Source of the DNA: Cycas panzhihuaensis
Lineage: Eukaryota; Cycadophyta
Direction of reading: 5' to 3'
DNA length: 64,000 nt
Assembly (NCBI GenBank): GCA_023213395.1
Contig: CM041465.1
Location: forward strand, 168,523,741 to 168,587,740
The notes under the pieces are model-generated. The model saw only the letters and a program-made list of their open reading frames with translations. It was not told the origin of the DNA and made no database searches. The translations under genes and the position numbers were made by a program. Position 1 is the stretch's first letter; each line of letters starts with the position of its first letter. Positions 54,640-64,000 of the stretch are shown here, piece after piece.

Positions 54640-55215
54640 CTCATATTCTAATGTAGAATCTTCATCCCTTACTTCAAATTATAACTTCTTACAGTGTTCC
54701 TCCTTTGGTTCTTCATCATGCTTTAGAGACTTGAAGTCCTCTCTAAAGACAACATCATAGCTATATATAACCTTTTGTGTTTCAAGGTTATAAAGCTTAT
54801 ACCCTTTAACACAATCACCATAGCCAATGAAAATAGTCTTTTGTGCTTTAAAATCAAGCTTAGCCCTATACTATTTATGAATATGCACGAAAGCTTCACA
54901 ACTAAAAACTCTAAGATGGCCAAGAGATGGTTTCTTACCAGACCACACTTCTTTAGGTGTTTTGTATACTAAGGCAGTTGTTGGTGGTCTATTTATCAGG
55001 TAGTTTGTAATCATCACCGCCTCTACCTAGAATTTCTTCTATAATCTAGTAGCACTAAACATACTCCTTGATCTCTCCAGTAAGGTCCTATTCATCCTTT
55101 TAATAACTCCATTTTATTGTGGCATATAGGGAATTATATTTTTCCTTTCTATCCTACACTGCTTATAGAACTTCTCAAATTCCTTTGACTAAACCTCACC
55201 TCTATTATTAGACTC
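54640..55215 (-). pseudogene. Copia integrase, C-terminal part only
   Basis: It begins abruptly at about 55215 with EKFYKQ, then MPQ-NGVIKRMNRTLLERSR, in which the catalytic Glu is Lys. KEVWSGKKPSLGHLRVFSC and FIGYGD follow, across stops. The zinc domain and first two catalytic Asp are absent. Confidence 0.85.
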
Positions 55216-55500
55216 ATAGCCAAACTAGGAATATGGCTTACATCAGGGATAGTTTTAACCCTTCCATCCCCAAATTGAACCTTTACCCTTCCATGACCTA
55301 CAATTTTATATGGGTAATGATCCATAAGAAATACCTCACCTCTATCAATCTTTGTGTATTCACAAAACTAGTCGCTATGTGGAGTAACATGAAGCAAAGC
55401 ACTAGAGTCAATTAACCAAGACTTAACATTTGACAACTTACTTGAGGTTACCAAATAAACATCATCATCAGCTTCATCGAAGGCTTTTATTACTGTGGAA
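55216..55500 (-). pseudogene. Copia protease, decayed
   Basis: SWLIDSSALLHVTPHSD (about 55415-55368) corresponds to W-x-x-D-S-G-A/C-S-x-H-M-T, with Gly changed to Ser. GRVKVQFGDGRV and IPDVSHIPSLA end the domain before the deletion junction. Confidence 0.85.
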
Positions 55501-56273
55501 GAAGTAGCTTCAAGTGACTTTCCCTTGTGTACCTTAACTTGACACTGGATCTTCATATGGCTAGCCTTCCCCCATCTCCAGCATACCAAAGGTCCTCTAC
55601 CTGGAGATTTAGATTTTCCTCTAGACTTTGGTCATATGTTCTTAGGCCTTTATTGGTCACAATCCAACGTTTGACCTCTCATCACTAATGTTTCTTTCAA
55701 ATAATCCTCAGAAGATTTTCACCTTATCTCTTCTGACAGCAGAGCAGTAATAACATCATCAAATTTTAGGGTGGCAGTAGCTGTGTTACTAATCATCATC
55801 ACAAGATTATCCTAGGAATTAGGAAGCAAACATAATAAGGTAATACACTTATCTTCTTCAAATATTGTCATCCCAACTAAAACAAGCTGGCTCACCACAG
55901 TGTTAAATGCAGTGAGATGATCTATAATTGCATCTCTATCACTCATCCTAAGTGAATATAGCTTTTTCTAACGAAATAGCTTATTAACTAGGGACTTTGT
56001 CTGATATAAAGCCTTTAATTTTCTCTATAAATCTTTGTCCATTGACTTTATGGAAACATTTAGCAACTCTATGTCTGAAAGGCATAACCTTATCGAATTG
56101 ATTACCTTTCGATCAAGCTTCTTCCAATCTTCATCGCCCATAGTCATAGGCTTTGTTCTTACTACATTGATCTACTAATCCTTCTCAATGAGGATATCTT
56201 TCATCTTTAGCTTCTACAGCTCAAAGTTTTGGCCATTGAACTTTTCAATCTCCATCTTTGTAGTACTTGCCAT
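55501..56273 (-). pseudogene. Copia gag with zinc knuckle, decayed
   Basis: The start Met is at 56273 on the minus strand, followed by KMEIEKFNGQNFELWKLKM, the UBN2-type opening. The knuckle reads CWRWGKASHMKIQC (about 55580), so the second Cys has become Trp. Confidence 0.87.
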
Positions 56274-56345
56274 GATCTTCACACTCAAGTTCACTGCACA
56301 AGGCTCCCACTTACCAAATGGCTTTCTACATAACTAAAACCCTTA

Positions 56346-56357
56346 GCTCTAATACCA
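56346..56357 (-). other. PBS of copia 52403-56861
   Basis: TGGTATTAGAGC on the minus strand, two bases from the LTR. Confidence 0.92.
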
Positions 56358-56359
56358 AA

Positions 56360-56861
56360 TGAAGAGAAAATATAACCAAGAAGCAATGTGATAATAAAAC
56401 TCTAAACCATGCAAAGAATAAATAACATAAACAAATCAAGCACTCAACAAAGAATACCAGGAGATTCAGGTCTAAGCATAGACCTTTTATTAATTTGAGC
56501 AATAACTAAAGAATTACATAAATGAATAGACCCTAACTCTTCTCCTCAACTCATCCACGACCATATCATCATCTTATATTAGATGTATCGTTACAAAAGA
56601 ATATATAGACACAACATTACAAGATACTGCCTTGCGGTTTTATAATACAATGGGCATAAACCATTGGGTCAACAAAAGACCCCCATAATAATCTCAAAAA
56701 TTTTTCTCAGGGACTCCCGCCCCTAAACCCCCACCTGAGGGGCTGTTGGTCCCCAGACCTCCCAGCCAGGGGCCTACAATGGGCCCCCTGACCCCACAAA
56801 GGGGCTCAAGTGTAATACTTATATCCATGTAACACTTGCAAAGTGTTCAACATATCTAACA
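56360..56861 (-). repeat. 5' LTR of copia 52403-56861
   Basis: Partner of 52403-52906, same ends. Confidence 0.95.
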
Positions 56862-56892
56862 TAAAAGATAGATGATCGTGTTAAGATGAAGA

Positions 56893-57188
56893 CATGCCAA
56901 AGACAAGACAATGGAGGTTAAATAAACAAATAAAAGAGCCAAAGAGCATAATGATGATGGCAAAGTTGATGACCTATCAAAGAAACATAGGGTGAAGCAA
57001 GAAGAGGTGGATCATCAATCTCTAGATATAAGTGTTGTAGAAAAGGCCAAGTATTGGATGATTTACTAAAGAGCAATTATGAGTAGCTATAGGTTGAAGC
57101 ACTCACAAAGCTTAGGAAAGGAAATTATTATTAGAAATAAATCATGTCTATTAAAAAAGATGATTTGGTGGGATTAGATGATGTTAGT
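56893..57188 (+). pseudogene. PICKLE/CHD3 fragment, post-helicase region
   Basis: PICKLE is a nuclear CHD3-type ATP-dependent chromatin remodeller. Here the + strand, with one frameshift and several stops, reads EEVDHQSLDIS, EKAKYW, then DLLKSNYE, VEALTKL and DDLVGLDDVS. This matches the PICKLE segment downstream of the helicase: Y-W-E-D-L-L-K-x-x-Y-E, A-L-G-K-G and E-E-D-D-L-A-G-L-E-D-V-S. No intron interrupts it. It lies 31 bases after the nested copia and within the LTR element's leader. Decay is moderate. Confidence 0.8.
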
Positions 57189-57199
57189 TTAATCATAGC

Positions 57200-57520
57200 T
57201 ATCAAATTTTGGATCAATATGGTGGGCTGCAGACTTCCCTTAATAATGTGGTAATGGAACTCTGAAAGCTTTGCAGACATCCTCACATGTTAGAGGGAGT
57301 AGAACCAAATGAGAAGAATATGCAAGATTATTATAAACAACTATTGGAGACATTTGGCAAGCTACTTTTACTAGATAAGATGATGGTGAAGCTTAAAGAT
57401 CAAGGGCATAGGGTGCTCATTTATTCACAATTCCAACATATGTTAGACATATTAGAAGATTATGCTAGTTACAAGAAATGGATATATGAACACATTGATG
57501 GGAAAATAAGTGGGGTAGAA
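57200..57520 (+). pseudogene. PICKLE/CHD3 fragment, helicase C-terminal lobe
   Basis: Reads YQILDQYGGLQTSLNNVVME, one stop, then KLCRHPHMLEGVEP, KQLLETFGKLLLLDKMMVKL, HRVLIYSQFQHMLDILEDY and YEHIDGKISGVE. These are the start of the SNF2/CHD helicase C domain with its L-L-D-K-M and V-L-I-Y-S-Q-F motifs, closest to plant PICKLE. 57287-57553 is open but diverges after ISGVE. In the parent gene this part precedes the fragment at 56893, yet here it follows it after 11 bases. No introns are seen. Confidence 0.88.
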
Positions 57521-59489
57521 ATCATGAAATATAGTTGGACCTTTCATCATTAACAAACTTGGCAAATGTAACATGAATAATCAAAGATAGTTTTCAAAGA
57601 GATAAGGATGGTTGGAGTTATTGCAAATCAAAATATGTACATTTATGCATCTATATAGTAGAACTTCAATAAAAAAAGAGCTCGTTGGGTGCTATTTATC
57701 AAAATGTAACTATCTTTTTGGTTTGCAAGGTGTTAGGCTATGGAGGACCTAATGGTATAATAAGTATATTTGTATTATATCATAAATTGATAAACACCAA
57801 GTAAAATGTATTCTATAGACTATAGAGGAATGAATGATGCAAACAAACATGGTATCAATGATTCTCCTAACAATGAAGAAGAAGAGGGGTCCACTAAATT
57901 CCAAGGATTTATTATTAAACCAATAACAAACTTATGATAAAGCTCCCATCGATAGTTCAAAATTTTATCATGTGTAACCTAATTATGTTTAGAGAAGGGA
58001 AATTACAATGTGGTAGCTATAAGATTTTTTAGATTATCACCTTTGATGTCCCTTTAATTTCATCTTGATAGAGAATGATCTCAAAGCGACTATTAATTCT
58101 CTAGAGCAAGTGGAGGTGGAGACAGAATTAATACATTTACTATTCTAACTAAATACTAATCTCTAAATGAAATCATCACTATTGAATGTTGTACAAGTGA
58201 TATCATCCCTTAAAATCTTCTGCTTAGACCTCATATTTATGTAAAATTCAGGGTTATTATGGTGGGTATTCTTAATAAGGCTGATAACATTAATGTCATG
58301 AATAATAATTACAATAATTGAATGTAATGGAGAGCCTTGTATTAATATGGTAAAGAATATAAGAAAATATTTTGGGATTATAAAGGCATTAGTTTGGTTT
58401 TGTATGTGTGGGTAATGCCTAAGGTATAATCTCTCAACTCCTCAATATATTCAACCTCATAACATCTTCACCACAGGAGCTATTAAGTAATGATAATCCC
58501 AACAAAGTCAATTCTACACTCACATTGGTTAAAGCGGGTGAAAGAGATGTAAGAGTTATGATGGTCATGTAAATCCTTAAAAGATTATTCCATACATAGT
58601 AGAACTATAGCTCACAAGGCACACCATCTATTAAACTTATGCCATGAGAAAGAGGAGAAAATAGATGTAAAATCTTGAAATAGATGGCACACAGATGATG
58701 TACCAGAAGGTTTTGTATATCTAATGATGAGAAAATTCTTGTCTATAGGGAGATAAATTGATTAGACTACAATGATGGGACTAACATTACTAATAGGTTG
58801 AAGAAAACCATCAAAAGCGGTATTATGTTAAAGAGGTATGACCTTCATAAAGATCACATGCTAATTAAATTTAAAAATTAATTTATTTTTTAGGAGGCTA
58901 TAATTTTAATAAGTTATAAAACATATATGGTGATGGTTAGAGCTTATTCTAACCATATAAATATTATTTTTTTATTCATTTATTTCATATGAACTATTCA
59001 CAAAGTAATGAGAGTGCTTTTGGATGCCACATTATGCAATCTAATATTGGAGAGTAGCATGAAGAGCACCACACAAATATAACATCATTTGCATATTGAT
59101 AAATAGCCACATAAACCATTAAATATTATGTGTAAGCTGCTAAAAGAGTTAATGGTGCATTATAGAGTGTTGTGAAGCCATTCAAAGCCAAGGGTGAAAC
59201 CAAGAATGTAACCAAAGTAAGGCCCTTTAAAGGTCATTTTGAAGTCATTGAGGTGAATATAAGCCTATTAAAACTCTTTCAAGCCATATCAATGAATGTA
59301 GAGGTTGTGAAAGAGTAGTTAAAAGTAACATAATGCTTGAGTAACATATTTGAAGCATGTAGGTCATATTTAAAGGGTATGTAAATGTAAAATTGATGTT
59401 TTCATGAGAAAATAGTGGAAACAATCTAATTTAAAGATAAAAAATATCACAAGGAGATTATTTATCATTCATCCAATAGAATTGTGACC
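57521..59489 (+). other. Leader of the gene-carrying element, unassigned
   Basis: About 2 kb with no recognised domain. Some coding-like pieces (MNDANKHGINDSPNNEEEEG near 57833) hint at further captured host sequence, but I cannot name a source. Confidence 0.4.
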
Positions 59490-60300
59490 ATGGAGAGGTT
59501 GTCGACTGTAATATTAAATGGAAACAACTTCTATGAATGGAAAGAAAGTATGGAAATCACTTTAATAGTTAATTAATCATGGAGAATCATCAAAGATTAG
59601 TTGTTGGCCATACCATTGAATAATAAGGAGGGAACTCATTTAGAAGAAAAATAGTTTATGGTTGTTGGGCTGCTTGAACAATCATTGACTCTAAATCAAA
59701 GAGATATTGTCTATAACTTGGATACATTTAATGACAACTGGATGAAAATATGCAACACATTTGAGGAGAAGAAGACAAATCATTATATTTATTTAATTAT
59801 GGATCTTTTCAATGCAATAGTAAAATACAAAAGTAACATAAGCACCTACTTGAATAAAATAATAGATTTGAGGAATAAATTAGAAGAAATAAAGCCTCGC
59901 TCAATAGATGATGCATTATTATTTATATTAATTATATCAAATCTACTAATAACATTTGGAACTTTCTAGACTATATATGTAAGGGATGAAGTGATAAGGA
60001 GTGAATCATTCAAGAAATTGAAGAGTCTCATTCTAGTTGAGGATGCCAAATTGAAGCACCATGGTTTTCTTAGTAGTTTTGAATCCAATCAAGCCTTAGT
60101 CATGAAGACTCTAAGGAAAGAAGGTGCAAAGATAGATTAAAATATGTAAAAGTCCAAAGAAAATTAGGAGAAGAGAAAGAAGAAATTCTTTGGAAGATGT
60201 AACGATTATAAGAAAATTGGTCATATGGAGAAAAGTTGTTGGTTTAAAAAAAAGGACATGTAGGAGGCATCACAAAATGATGACAATGATAAGGAAGTTG
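59490..60300 (+). pseudogene. Gag of the gene-carrying element, decayed
   Basis: Starts MERLSTVILNGNNFYEWKES at 59490, then an open stretch (59658-59969) with DNWMKICNTFEEKK and LRNKLEEIKPRS. It ends in a knuckle CNDYKKIGHMEKSC at 60198-60239, where the second Cys is Tyr. This is copia-like (UBN2) gag. No protease, integrase or RT follows. Confidence 0.8.
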
Positions 60301-61360
60301 AAGACTATTATGCTCAAGAGAGGACCTTAATTAATGCTAGCATAGTGCCTATTGATGGGCTCGATAAGATTAGTGTTATAGAGATGTTTTTAAAAAAATA
60401 GATGTAATTTAGAGAAGTATAAAATAGGTGTGAGGCTTTGTTTACTATGGAAATCTTCGATAAGTTGATCATGGAGCGTGCACTTATACATTTTGAAGTG
60501 AGAAGCCACATTTTCCTATTCAAAAAGTGTAAATTTTTCTCAATGAAGAAAATATAGTTTAAAAGAGTTTAACAACTATCTAAAGCCTTTAAAAGATGCA
60601 TTGATATATGTATAGGCCAAGTTAGATCATGCGTTGCTTCAAAAGCTACATGTGAATCATTTAGTCAATGAACCTACATGTATGAATTGTGTAAACATTG
60701 AGAAAGTGTTAAGGCCATAATGAGATCTATGAAATATCTAAGAGTAACTCAAGTAAATGTAAGCGAAATTGGAAATCTGATGAGGCTGTGTTAATGTGTT
60801 TGAAGTGAGGTGCTCCATATATGGTTGTTCAAATATATATTCACTCATCAAGCAAAAATAATATATTACAAAGATCATTGTAGAAGTTTAGGCTACATTG
60901 AAGGTATGTAGTAGCATAGGAGGCTATATGGGTGTATGTTAAATCCACAAAGGGATATATTAAAGGCATGTGAAGTCTTGTGTTATTATTTGAACCATAG
61001 GAGGGGCCATATTGTTGTATATCATCCATGAGTAAAGCTTATTCTTTTTTTTTCCTTTTAAGAGAAGTCACTTAAAAATCTAAAAGTTGATGCAAAACCA
61101 ATATGGAGTGAGTTAAACGCAAAAGAAACTATTGAAGTGAGGAAATTGACCCCATTTAAAGGTACGAAGACCTTTACAGTTGTGTGGCATGTAAATAAGC
61201 TAAATAATGTTGTCTTGACGAACTCAAAAAGTGTGTTAGTTTAGATTCAATGAAAGTATCCTTGAAGGGGGATGTGTCAAATGTAGATATAATAACAAGG
61301 ATAATTATTACCTTCACCTATAATAATAAAGTTGACTAAAAGCTATAATCCCACATTTAC
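60301..61360 (+). other. 3' region of the gene-carrying element, unassigned
   Basis: A degraded frame (LDKISVIEMFLKK, MEIFDKLIMERALIHFEV) continues for about 480 bases after gag and matches nothing I know. The rest is AT-rich 3' untranslated-like sequence. Confidence 0.4.
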
Positions 61361-61363
61361 ATT

Positions 61364-61372
61364 AAGGGGAGA
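61364..61372 (+). other. Polypurine tract of the gene-carrying element
   Basis: AAGGGGAGA directly precedes the right LTR (TGTTAGTAAAC). Confidence 0.85.
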
Positions 61373-61840
61373 TGTTAGTAAACTTAGTTGATATTAACAT
61401 TATGTTGGGTTAATAACTCATGTGGATTAGCCCAAAGATACAAAGAGATGCAAAAATAAAGGATTGAATGAGACATGATAAAGATTCACTGGACATGATG
61501 AAAGGTCAATGGAATGATGAAGAGTCACAACCATTGGTTGGACAAACCTCTTAAGGTATTATAAACATAGACCCCATATAGGTTATCAACATCGAGTAAG
61601 AACAACATATGGTTTATCAAGGTGTATTATGCACTAATAGGCATGTCCATTAACGTCAAGTAATCCTAATGGGTCATAAGACTAAACTATATTCAATATA
61701 ATCAAATCTTTCTATGTTTGGCCCTAGGTTTTCTCTCGTAAGGGTTTCCCATTTAAATATATAGGTATTATTCTCTGAATAATTATTATGTATAATCAAG
61801 ATCCTATACTTAAGAAAACATATATGAATATTTCTTCACA
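61373..61840 (+). repeat. 3' LTR of the gene-carrying element
   Basis: 468 bp, TGTTAGTAAACTTAG to TTTCTTCACA. It is followed by a short CA run. Confidence 0.9.
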
Positions 61841-64000
61841 CACACACATACATATCTTGTACATATATATTATATTAATAAAACTCAGTATCATATATAA
61901 TCTAAATGAAAATAATGAATAGCCTAGTGAGTATTTACATGTAAACTAATATAGATAAATACTTATAAACATATATTAATATGCCTACCATATTTTTCAC
62001 CTTTTAATATTAATCTTCTAAAATAACTATAATTGTAAAATAAAATGTTTATATATGTTTATCATTGTCCACTATTATTAATAAACTATAGAAAATGCAT
62101 AATCAAATTAATGCCATCCTTCTAAGCCTACTTTAAAAAGTAAGGTTTTTACATTAGAAGAGGTTACACATTGATTGATCATCTAATAAATTAAACATAG
62201 TAAAAATATTTAGCCTTGTACAAATGTTTAGCACATAATTAACATGGCTATGTTCCCTAGATGACAAGGGTTTTACGCATGAAATTTGGTTTATTAACAA
62301 CAAATCTTACAAAAGTTGTATTAGATAGAAAAATGATCTTTAGTAATGTCATATGCTATAACATATATAATATAAATAAAATAATATATTTATTTAAAAG
62401 CTTGTGATTAGTTAGACTTTTAATAATATTATATTACACTATTAAAAGAATCATTGATCACTCAATCTTATCTTAGTCCTTTAGGTATCACTTTTTCTTA
62501 GGTATCTATATTATATATAATGCTTATGACCAATATAACCAACTTTTTAAAGATATGTGCATTTTTTAAAATATATATTATAGAAATAACTACTTTAATG
62601 CATTGCTAAAATTTAATTCTTATTTACTGTATGTATGAATTCTTCTTCATCTTATTATATATAAGCCACTAGCTTACACAATATCAGAGTCTTAGGATAT
62701 TTCATACATATATATGGTTTAAGGATAGACTCTTTATATGCTAATTGAGTTTTCTAATTGTAGCATACTCATAGCTTTATCATTAAGCTTGAAGTCATTT
62801 AGAACCTTAACCTTCTTGTTGTTAGTACCTATACTCATAGTAGGAGTATGAATATTCAAAACTCTAATATAATATCTATGTAAATGCATGTCTAAAGGGC
62901 CTACAAATATATTCAAGTATACTAATCTAATTAGTATCCTTGATGGAGTTTTCTATGCTTGCCAAGGATGTGTTTATTCATCCTTATTATTTCTATTACA
63001 TATTTTGGTATTTAATCTTAGTGTAATACCTCATAAATATGATCATGTATATACTACTTTCTTGATGTCAAGGAGAATCCAAATGTAAAAATTATAGAAT
63101 CCTAGAGTAGAGAAAATGTGTTTCAATATAATTTAGGGTGAATTATAGAGCTATTAAATAAGAGTTTATTTCTCTTTCCATTTTTCTTTTTTTTGGTTAA
63201 ACCTAATATTTTAATTAATTTAAAGAATTACATATATTATAATTAAATAATAGGGAGAAATATCCATCCCATCTATACCTCTAAATGGCACTATAAAAGT
63301 CATTTTACTAATAATGATTAGCTTATAAAATTCACAAAAACTAATAGCTTGAAAAAGAAAATAGTAGGAGTAGTTCCATTCTTCACATACTTATGGAGTA
63401 GAACCAAGGTGGTTGCATCCATAATCCTCCATTATCGAGGGGGTTATCTTATAATTTTAAGACCTTATTAGGCAAGGTCAACATGTAAGGACTCCCTTTT
63501 CTTACTAGTTTTATGTTCAGCCCCTTATACACTACTCTAACTAAGCTATATATTAGAGACTAAATGTTACCCATGCAATAAAGAGAAGGCTTATTTATTG
63601 AAAGGGAATCACTTTTCTTAGGAGTTCCTACATATCTAAGGTGTACTTCATTGAGTACCCTTACTTTAGAGCTATTGAGAAATGCTCTCTTCTAAGGGAC
63701 CCTACTCATAGTACATAATGATGAGCTCTAATGATCAATTAGCTCTATTACATGAAACATCACCAACTACACTTTCCTAACTTGTACACCAAAATGTAAT
63801 GGATAATAAGACAACACAAATGTAATAATATAAAAAAATAAAGAATGAGGAAGAAGATTTGCTATTAAATAATACATGATTTATATACTTCCAAATGTAC
63901 TATAAGATCTCCATACTAAGTAGATCCTAAGTAAAGGTGAGGGTTTATAAGAAACCCCTATTATATTTGGATGGATATTTGTATAGTGTTTTGTGGCCAT
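61841..64000. other. AT-rich sequence, no gene recognised
   Basis: Open frames at 62734-62916 (minus) and 62888-63088 (plus) overlap and have no motif I know. 63400-64000 is somewhat less AT-rich and could be part of an element that runs off the window, but no LTR end, PBS or domain is visible. Confidence 0.5.

Larger units (their letters stand above)
52403..56861 (-). mobile_element. Complete copia insertion (4.5 kb) with internal deletion
   Basis: LTRs of 504 bp (52403-52906) and 502 bp (56360-56861) are closely similar. The target duplication is perfect: TAAAA at 52398-52402 and 56862-56866. Minus-strand order is PBS, gag, protease, truncated integrase, RT, RNase H, PPT. It is about 0.8 kb shorter than the copia at 10766, because the GAG-pre-integrase and first part of integrase are missing near 55215. 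Confidence 0.96.
51470..61840 (+). mobile_element. Gag-only LTR retrotransposon carrying PICKLE/CHD3 gene fragments
   Basis: The LTRs at 51470-51906 and 61373-61840 are homologous. A Met PBS (TGGTATTAGAG) abuts the left LTR and the purine tract AAGGGGAGA lies just before the right LTR. The interior, without the nested copia at 52403-56861, is about 5 kb. It holds a leader of roughly 3.1 kb containing two host gene fragments from a PICKLE-type chromatin remodeller, then a gag with zinc knuckle, and no pol. It resembles known plant elements that have transduced host cDNA, such as maize Bs1. No target duplication was found because the left edge is blurred by a microsatellite. Confidence 0.85.

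Noticed and set aside
56870-57560. A functional PICKLE gene
   Set aside because: Only two short segments, out of order, with stops and a frameshift.
62734-63088. Overlapping opposite-strand frames as a gene pair
   Set aside because: Short, AT-rich, without motifs; consistent with chance.

Overview
This is nuclear DNA from a plant, almost certainly a seed plant with a large, repeat-packed, AT-rich genome (a gymnosperm would fit; this is inference). The evidence is the Ty1/copia and Ty3/gypsy LTR retrotransposons of plant type, tRNA-iMet primer-binding sites, a plant chromovirus, and fragments of the plant CHD3 remodeller PICKLE. I found no intact host gene. Almost every coding region is a decayed retroelement frame in which Gln, Trp and Arg codons have become stops, as expected from long-term deamination of methylated cytosine.

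Layout. 1-1193 is anonymous flank. 1194-10036 is a complete Ty3/gypsy chromovirus (+ strand, TSD TAATA) with an unexplained 3.6-kb block between its PBS and gag. About 10390-38375 reads as one very large Tat/Ogre-like gypsy element with gag and protease on + and no visible RT or integrase. It also has a probable antisense plant-transposon ORF, degenerate tandem repeats, and two related multi-kilobase LTR-like ends. Into it went a complete copia (10766-16054, - strand, TSD GTTTG/GTCTG) and a small gag-only LTR element (22813-24961). An 0.89-kb segment of it has been duplicated in tandem together with kilobase-scale (TA)n arrays (30866-35830).

38376-45856 is AT-rich DNA with two GC-richer islands (39837-40340 and 43700-44990), an orphan reverse-strand PBS, and one LTR (43366-43640). 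45857-50607 is a decayed copia (+ strand). Its protease region is split by a perfect 312-bp TRIM element (81-bp LTRs, PBS, PPT, TSD TAGAC). 51470-61840 is the most interesting object. It is an LTR element with a Met PBS and a gag but no pol, and its leader carries two pieces of a PICKLE/CHD3 gene in the wrong order. It is interrupted by a complete copia (52403-56861, - strand, TSD TAAAA) that has itself lost half its integrase. 61841-64000 is AT-rich and unassigned.

The window is a record of nested insertions rather than a set of cooperating genes. Boundaries given with TSDs are exact; domain boundaries inside decayed frames are approximate, because they come from reading by eye.
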